Shown: piece after piece, positions 1 to 8,400 of the stretch
Numbering within the stretch: the first letter of the stretch is position 1
How the letters are laid out: the number at the start of each line of letters is the position of its first letter
Assembly (NCBI RefSeq): GCF_900113665.1
Contig: NZ_FOQD01000020.1
Location: 1-64,000 of the forward strand
Direction: 5' to 3'
Origin: Planctomicrobium piriforme
GTDB taxonomy: Bacteria; Planctomycetota; Planctomycetia; Planctomycetales; Planctomycetaceae
Length of the DNA: 64,000 nt
Notes under the pieces: generated by a model
What the model was told of the DNA's origin: nothing
Databases searched by the model: none
Seen by the model: the letters and a program-made list of their open reading frames with translations, nothing else
Made by a program: the position numbers and the translations under genes

Positions 1-271
1 AGGTAATAGCAGTAGGTGCAATCCAGATTACAGATCGGACCGATCGGCTTGGCGATGATGTGAAACGTGGGATGTGCATCGGCCATGAAACGGATCACTC
101 ACAGCGCGGCGAATGGCCGCGACCAAAGGGGTCAGGGACCAGGGGTGAGGGGGCAGGGAGAACTCAATGAAGGAGTTCTGCTGATTCCAGCTGAGTTCGA
201 AGGTGTGCACAAGAAACAAAACCTGGAATCGTTAGTAGCACAGAAACAGTAGCGGTTCCAGAAGCAGCTGG
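1..271. other. Left-edge intergenic stretch
   Basis: No convincing gene was found. Two short overlapping open frames on opposite strands cover most of it, but neither has a recognisable domain or a clear ribosome binding site. The stretch lies downstream of the giant minus-strand gene, so it could hold that gene's terminator. The only notable sequence is the G-run cluster at 128-158. Confidence 0.4.
128..158 (+). repeat. Degenerate G-run repeat, G-quadruplex-like
   Basis: Five runs of three to five G are separated by two to four bases, in a degenerate GGGTCAGGGACCA-like pattern. The spacing satisfies the usual intramolecular G-quadruplex rule on the plus strand. It lies just beyond the 3' end of the giant minus-strand gene. 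Such G-run repeats often occur as dispersed intergenic repeats. Whether this one has a role cannot be told from one copy. Confidence 0.5.
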
Positions 272-3200
272 TCAAAACTTCACTTGCCGGGCCACAGTGA
301 GCCCTGCCGCGCCTGCACCGTCGGTGAGTACAAATTCAATGCGCCGCTGCGTGGTCGTCGGGCTTGATGCAGTGCTCGCATAAGTGATGCTTCGCAGCAG
401 TTGCTGTACGGCTTCACTGGCCACTCCCGCTGCGAATTGAATCGACAAGGGCTGCCCGCCGACTCCGCCAGAGGTGATGGTTCCAATTGACGCTCCGCCG
501 TAGAGCACGGTCGTGCCGTCCAGACCGATCTGGCCCGAGCCCAAACCTTGTGACATGATCGACAGTCGATCTTCGAGTTCGGAAAAACCGTTGAACCGAA
601 TCAACAGCGAACCGCCGCCCAGGTTGGATTCCGCATCAGTGACTGAACCGCTTCCCGCCAGCAGCAGCGAACTCGCCCCCTTCGGATAAGAAATGGTTCC
701 GGTGACTCCCGTGATCACGGGCTTGTCATTCACCGCGTAGACATTCATCAGCCGAGCCACGGTCGCCGCAGCCGCGCCGGCGGAATCCGTCAGGACGAAC
801 TCAATTCGTCTTTGGGGCGTTGCGGGATTTTCGGACACGCTGGCATAGGTGATGCTTCGCAGCAGCTGTTGCACGGCCGCGTTCGATACCCCCGGAAGGA
901 ACTGAATCAGCAGGGACTGGCCGCCGACGCCAGTCGAGGTGATGGTTCCGATCGTTCCTCCTTCATAGAGAACGGCCGTTCCGTCGACTGCAATCTGTCC
1001 AGCCGCCGCTCCTTGAGAAACCAGCGACAATCGGTCGTCCGCTTCCGAGAACCCGTTGAAACGCACGAGCAGCGAACCGCCCCCCAGGTTGGAATCCAGA
1101 TCGATGACGACGCCGGATGCTGCCAGCACTGTGGCGATCGCGTTTTCGGTGTAGGAGGTTGACCCAGAGACACCGGCGACGACCGGCTTGTCGTTCACCG
1201 CCACGACATTGAGTTGTCTGGCTGCAGTGTTCCCTGCCGCGGCGGAGGCGTCGGTGAGAATGAACTCAATCCGACGCTGCGTGGTGGCTGGATTTTCAGA
1301 AACGCTGACGTAGGTGGTGCTCCGCAACAACTGTTGCACCGCTTCGATGGAGACTCCGGCTGCGAGTTGAATCGCGAGCGGCTGCCCGCCGATCCCGGAG
1401 GACGTGATCGAGCCAATCAGCGTCCCGCCATAGAAGACGGACAGGCCATCGACGCCGATCTGACCGGCCGCGGTTCCTTGAGACGCGATCAAGAGACGGT
1501 CGTCTGCATCAAAGAATCCATTGAATTGCACGAGCAGCGAACCGCCGCCCAGATTCCCCTCGACATCGTTGACCACAATGGTTGACGCCAGAACCGTCGG
1601 AACCGCGTTTTCTGTATAAGTCGCGGTTCCGCTGCTGATGCCGGTCAACACGGGACTGTCGTTCACCGGCTCAACAGTGAGGGCGAAAAGTGCCGCACTG
1701 CTGTTTGTCGCACCGGCGGAATCAGTGAGGATGAACTCCAGCTCTCTCGGCGTCGGGTCGGGATTTTCGGAAGTGCTGTTGTAGGCGATGCTCTGCAGCA
1801 AGCGCTGCACGTTCGCACTGGAAACACCGGCCGCAAGCTGGATCAGCAGCGGTTGTCCGCCGCTGCCTGACGCTGTGATCGTGCCGATCTGGACAGAACC
1901 GACGAAAACCGCCGTGCCGCTCGCGCGAATCTGGCTGCTTCCAGTTCCCTGGAAGAGGATCGACAGGCGGTCGCTCGCTTCGGAGTAACCGTTGAACCGT
2001 ACCTGTAACGAGCCTCCCCCGAAGTTGCCTTCAGGGTCGGCGACTGCGCCGGCAGGCGCCAGAATCAGCGGTGCGGCATTCTCGGAATAGGCGCCTGATG
2101 TCTCGAGGCCGCTCAGCATCGGGGCATCGTTGACTGCGGAGACATTCGCCAGACAGGTTATCTTCACGCTGGCCGCGCCGACGGTATCGGTCAGAACGAA
2201 CTCGATGCGACGCTGTGTTGTTGACGGATTTTCGGAAACGCTCGAATAGACGATGCTCCGCAGCAATTGCTGCACTGCTGCATTCGATACACCTGCGGCA
2301 AACTGGATCGACATCGCCTGGCCGCCGACGCCGGTCGAGGTGATGGTTCCCAGGGGGGCGCCGCCGTAAAGCACGGACGTTCCGTTAACGCTGATCTGTC
2401 CGCTGTTGGTTCCCTGCGACAAGATGGCCAGCCGATCTTCGGCTTCAGTGAATCCGTTGAACCGAATCAGCAGCGTGCCGCCCCCCAGATTGGAATCGAC
2501 GTCACCGGCGACTCCTGAAATCGCCAGTTCAATGGGTGATGCGTTCTCCGTATAAGTAACAGAACCGCTGATTCCAGAGAGGACAGGGAGATCGTTGACT
2601 GCGTAGACATTCACGAGTCGGGCAACGGTGCTGGCGGCCGCAGCCGCACCATCGGTGAGAATGAACTCAATCCGACGTTGGGCGGTCGCGGGGTTCTCGG
2701 AGACGCTGACGTAAGTCATGCTCCGCAGCAGTTGTTGGACTGCCGAATTGGAAGCGCCGGCCTTCAATTGAATCAGCAGCGGCTGGCCGCCGATGCCGGG
2801 CGAAGTGATGGTCCCCAGTTCTATTCCGCCGTAGAAGACTGAAACGCCGTCGACGCTGATCTGACCGGCTTCCGTTCCTTGAGACTGAATCCACAGCCGA
2901 TCTTCGCTTTCGGAGAATCCGTTGAATCGCACGAGCAGCGAACCGCCTCCCAGATTGGAATCGGCATCGGTCACGATACCGTCTGCCGCCAGGATGCGAG
3001 GCACGGCGTTCTCAGTGTAGGTGGCAGCTCCGCTGACGCCCGTGATGACAGGCTTCGTATTATCGACTGCATAGACCGTCACCAGTCGGGCCACGGTGTT
3101 CGCGACCGCCGCGGCGCCGTCAGTCAGGACAAACTCAACCCTGCGCTGGAAGGTCGATGGGTTTGAGGACACGTTCGCATAGGTGATGCTCCGCAGCAGT

Positions 3201-5400
3201 TGCTGGACGGCCGCGTTTGAGACCCCTGGCTCAAGCTGAATTCGCAGTGACTGACCGCCAACCCCGGCCAACGCGATCGTGCCGATGGCGACGCCGCCAT
3301 AGAGAACGGATGATCCGCTGACGCTGATCTGTCCGCTGCCGGTCCCCTGGGAAAGGATTGAGAGCCGGTCATCGGCCTCGGAGAATCCGTTGTAACGGAC
3401 CAGCAGCGAGCCGCCCCCCAGGTTGGCTTCTGGATCGGTGACGAGTCCGTCAAGAGTCAACACGCGCGGTGCGGCGCCCTCGGTGTAAGAGGTCAAACCG
3501 CTGACGCCGGAGATTGTCGGCTTGTCGTTCACCGGGACGACGCTCACGAAGCCGGTTAGAATATTACTCTCACCCGCCGCGCCATCCGTGACGACAATCT
3601 CGATTTGGCGCTGCGTCGAGGCAGGATTCTCGGAGACGCTGGCATAAGCCACGCTCCGGAGCAATTGCTGCACTGCTGCGTTCGGAGCACCGGCAGCCAA
3701 CTGAATCAGCAGGGGCTGTCCGCCGAGCCCGTCGGCCTCGATCGTTCCCAGCAGAATGCCGCCATAGAACACGGATGTGCCGCTGACGCTGATTTGCCCG
3801 CTGCCATTTCCCTGGGAGAGAACGGAAAGCCGGTCTTCGGCTTCCGTAGATCCATTGAACCGCACAAGGAGCGAGCCGCCGCCCAGGTTGAAGTCAACGT
3901 CCGCCACGATTCCCAGGGCGGCCAGAACGATGGGCGAGCCATTCTCTGTGTACGATAATCCAGGAGTAACTCCAGAGATTGTCGGCGAATCATTGCTTCC
4001 GAGAACACTCACCGTCACGGCCGCCGCCTCGCTGGCAGCAGAGAGGCCGTCGGTCAGGACAAACTCAATCTGGCGGGGCGTGGTCGATGGATTCTCGGAG
4101 ACGCTCGCATACGCCACGCTCCGCAACAATTGCTGAACTCCTTCAATGGTCGCACCAGAAGACAGTTGAATCAGCAGATTCCGGACTCCGGCGCCTCCCG
4201 ATGAAATTGTGCCCAGGGGGATCCCGCCATAGAGAACGGACGTGCCGCTGACGCTGATCTGTCCGTTGCCGGTTCCCAGCGAGACAATCGAGAGCTGATC
4301 GTCGTCCTCTGCGAACCCCTTAAAGCGGATGAGCAGCGAGCCGCTCCCGAGATTCAATTCAGGATCGCTGACAGCCGCACTCGGGGCCAGAAGAGTGGGA
4401 GAGGCGTTCTCGGTATAAGAAACTGTCCCTCCGGTCCCGGTGATCAAAGGACTATCGTTAACTCTGGTCAAGTTCACTGCCCTGGCGACGGTGGCGCCAG
4501 CCGCACCTGCTCCGTCTTTCAGGATGAACTCCACTCGCCGCTGTGTGACGGCGGGGTTTTCGGAGACGCTGGCGTAGCTGATGCTCCGCATCAGTTGCTG
4601 CACAGCGTCATTGGAGGCGCCAACGGCGAGTTGGATTAACAGAGACTCACCGCCGGCTCCAGTCGACGTGATCGTGCCCAGTAGAATCTCGCCGTAAAAC
4701 ACGGATGTTCCGCTGACGTTGATCTGGCCTGCGGCGATTCCCTGAGACTGAATCCAGAGCCGGTCTTCGGCTTCCGTGAATCCATTGAACCGCACGAGGA
4801 GCGAGCCGCCTCCGAGGTTGAAGTCAACATCCGTGACGATGCCAGACGCCGCGAGCAGCAATGGAGTCGCATTCTCGGTGTAAGTCGTTGTTCCCGTCAC
4901 GCCGGTGATGACCGGCTTATCATTGACGGCCGTCACGGAAACAAGTCGAACAATACTGGTGCTCGTTTCGCCTGCCCCATTCGTCAGCAAAAACTCAATC
5001 CTGCGCTGCGTCGTGGTCGGGTTCTCTGAAACGCTGGCATAAGCGAAGCAGCGGAGCAGTTGTTGTACGGCTTCCAGTGTGACTTCTGCGGAGAGTTCGA
5101 TCAGGAGCGGTTGTCCACCGTTGCCGCCGGATGAGAGCGTGCCAATGGGTATGCCGCCGAACAGCACGCTTGTTCCGCTCAAGCTGATCTGTCCGCTCCC
5201 GATGCCTTGTGCAAGAACAGACAATCGGTCATCCGCTTCAGAGAATCCGCCGAATCTGGCGAGAAGCGTGCCGCCTGACAGGTTCCCGCCGGGCGCCGAC
5301 ACAACTGCATCAACTGCCAATAACCGGGGGCTGGCATTCTCCGTGTAGGAAACCGTGCCTGAAATTCCGGTGATGGAGGGAAGATTGGCAATCGTCAGGG
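272..5400 (-). repeat. Eleven tandem ~465 bp coding repeats (cadherin-like modules)
   Basis: The 3' half of the giant gene is eleven units of about 155 codons. Each unit opens with an N-D-x-P-x-I/L-x-G block and contains YTENA, LGGGSLLVRFNG, DRLSI, GQI, VLYGG, VQQLLRS and SENP-x-TQRR blocks. The last unit has a degenerate YPKGA in place of YTENA. The third module set in the plus-strand giant gene at the right end of the window belongs to the same family. Unit boundaries are approximate. Confidence 0.9.
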
Positions 5401-8400
5401 ACAAATGATCCGTTTCGATCAACGTCGCAGCCGCGTTCCGGGCTTCCAATACAATGGAATCGGACGCCGTGACTCCAGCCGCCGGAGCGCGATAAGTTAC
5501 AGCCGTATTCGAAGCTAGCGTGGCGTTAATCGCGGCCAGCGTGGCCGTGATCGTGACAACCGACGTTCCGTTGCCGGTCACTTGCCCGGCAGTTACGCCG
5601 CTGGAGACGCTGGTACTCAGTTGGATCGTTCCAAAGGTCGCCCGCAACTGAACTGTCAGCGTCTCGCCGCTGGCGGCACCGGAGACCGACAGCCCGCGAA
5701 TCGCCAGAGAACTGCCAGCAAGGACGCGGGTCGCCAGGGTCAGGCTGTCGTTCCCGGCATTCCCCTTGATGGTTTGAGAAGTGGAGGCCGTAAGCAGGTC
5801 ATTGCCCGATCCTCCCAGAAACTGCTCGAAATTCGCGCCCTGATCGGCTGCCCCCGCGACAACGATCTGCTTCACAAATGCAGGCAGGAACGGACTGCCG
5901 TATGAGGCGAGTTGGAGGCGACCAGGCGTGAGGTCGGCGGTAATGCCGGCTTTGATGGCCGCCATGTCGATGACGTCTGTTGTGCCTCCTCCAGGCAGTT
6001 CGATGATCGTATCGGTAAAACCTGAGAAGACTCCATCGTCGCTCGTATCCTGGAACTCGCTGCTCAGCACTGCCAGCGGTGCGAAGATGTAGCGATCGCT
6101 TTCATTCCCCCCGATCATCACGTCATTGCCATCCCCGCCATTGAGGGTGTCTTTCCCATCCCCTCCGATCAGGGTGTCATCGTCCGCGCCGCCGCTGAGA
6201 CTGGAGGGCAAGGATCCGATCACTTGCAGCCGGTCGTTCCCATTCCGGCCGGTGATCTGAATCTTCGTCGGTGATACGAATGTCCCGACGCTGACGCCGT
6301 TCACTTTGACGACGGTCTGCGAGGGCAGGCTGCTGTCGACTAAAATATCATCAGCCGCATTGCTGCCGACGACGTTGAGCAAGCCGTCGGATCCCAGCGT
6401 GGCAAGAATGTGGATTTGCTTGGACGCCGACAAGGTGCGAGAGCTTCCGTCCGAAGAGACAGCCATGGCGACGACGGAGTAAGGGGCCGCTTCCAGCGGG
6501 ATGCTGGTGATCGTCCAGGCCCCGCTTTCGTCCGCGGTAGCGGTGCCTGCGATGACCGTCACTCCAGTGAGTTTGTTGGTCACCATCAGTGAAATGGAAG
6601 CGTTGGCCGTGGCCTGCCCTTGAAAGGTCGGCGTCGTATTGATCGTGAGCCCGTCGGTACTGGAATCGCCGGTGTCACTGTCGGCCGTCATGGTCGGCCG
6701 CGAGGTGAGTGTGAATTCTGTGGAAACAAAATTGCCCCAGTTTCCGGGCACATCGCGACCGTGGACATAGAGCCGATGAACTCCCGGCGAAAGGCCTGCG
6801 AGCGTCGACAGCGACAGAGTTTGAGTCGCATCTTCTTCGGGAGAATTGAACCGCCCATCGGCGGTATCAATGCTGGTGCCGCCTGCGTTGGGCCCTGGAG
6901 CGTCGATGAAGTACTCGGGGGTGCGGACTTCGCTTCCCCCCGTTGTCGCGTCAGACACATGTGCGTTGAGGCGGAGCACGGAAACTCCTGCACTCGTCAA
7001 TTCGATCGAAGTGGCCAGATTGGTCACGACCGGGCCGGTCTGGTCCGCAGGCATGAGCTGATGCAGTCGCGCAGCCAGTTGGTCGCGTAGATCTGCATAG
7101 CCGGGCACCTTCGCCAGATTCGTCAGTTCATAAGGATCGTTCTGCAGGTCATACATCTGCAGGAATCCATTGCTGTATTCGACATATTTATAATTCTCCG
7201 TTCTGAGTCCATAAGATTGGACGCCACTCGAAGTGGCCGAAGGCGCATTGAAATTGTAAATCACGAAGTCGCTTCGCCAGGAAGCAGGATCGTCAGATAT
7301 GGTCGAGGCCAGGGAAAGGCCGTCGAGCGGTTTTGTCGGAGATGCATTTCCCAGATCGAGCAAAGTCGCGGTCAGGTCGACGTTCAGAACCATGCGGTCA
7401 TCGACCTGCTGCACCGGTGCGCGTCCATCGCGGATCACCATGGGCACCCGGGTCGATTCGTCATAAATCACGCCTTTGCCCAACTGTCCGTGCTCGCCAA
7501 ATTCGAAACCGTTATCCGAGGTGAACACGATGACCGTATTGTCGAGCTGGCCGGTGGTTTCCAGGATGCTGTACATCTGCGCAATCGCATCATCGACGGG
7601 CAGCAAGCTCGACAGCATCATCTTGCGCAGGGCGTCGATATAGGCGATATCGGCATCGGATTTGGCGGCAGGAATGTTGAAATTGGGCGGACGCCAGACA
7701 TCGAGATCGTCATAGGCCCCCAGGTAGCCGGGCGAGGCAAAGCCAGGGGCGTGAGGAGCATGGGGCGAGAAATAAGCGAAGAACGGCTGCGTTGGATCAC
7801 TGGCGTCCGAGACGAACGCGTTTAATGCATTCGAAGCGAGAGTGGTGCTGTAGTCCTCCGGATTGGTTCCATACTTCGTCAACACGCCGTTGTGATTGAC
7901 CGTGACGTTATAAAACCCGACGGGTTGGAATGCGTAGTATTCGCTCCAGCCTGGCAACGGAGTGTTCACCGAGTCCGATGCGAATTGAGTGTCGGTGGGC
8001 ATGTTCGTGCGGTCTTTGCCAAACAGGCCCGTGCGATAGCCCGCTTGTTGCAGCCAGACCGGCATCGTCGAATAGATGTCGTAGTTGGTCGTCGACCCCA
8101 TCGGGGCCAGGTTATACATCGATCCGTTGTTGTAGGAGAACAGTCCCGTCATCAACGATGCTCGGGAAGGACCGCTGCTCGACGTCGGAGTGAATCCTTG
8201 AGTAAACGTCGTGCCGGAGTCGGCCAGCAGTGCACTGGTTTTGGGCATGTACTGGAGAGCGTCATACCGCATGTCGTCGGTATTGATCAGCACCAGGTTC
8301 GGGCGGAATTCCGCAGCCGATGCGGCATTCTTTTGATTTCCCGCGAGATCGACTGCCGCTGCCGTATAGGAGAATTGGCCGCCGATGAGCGTCGCTGAGT

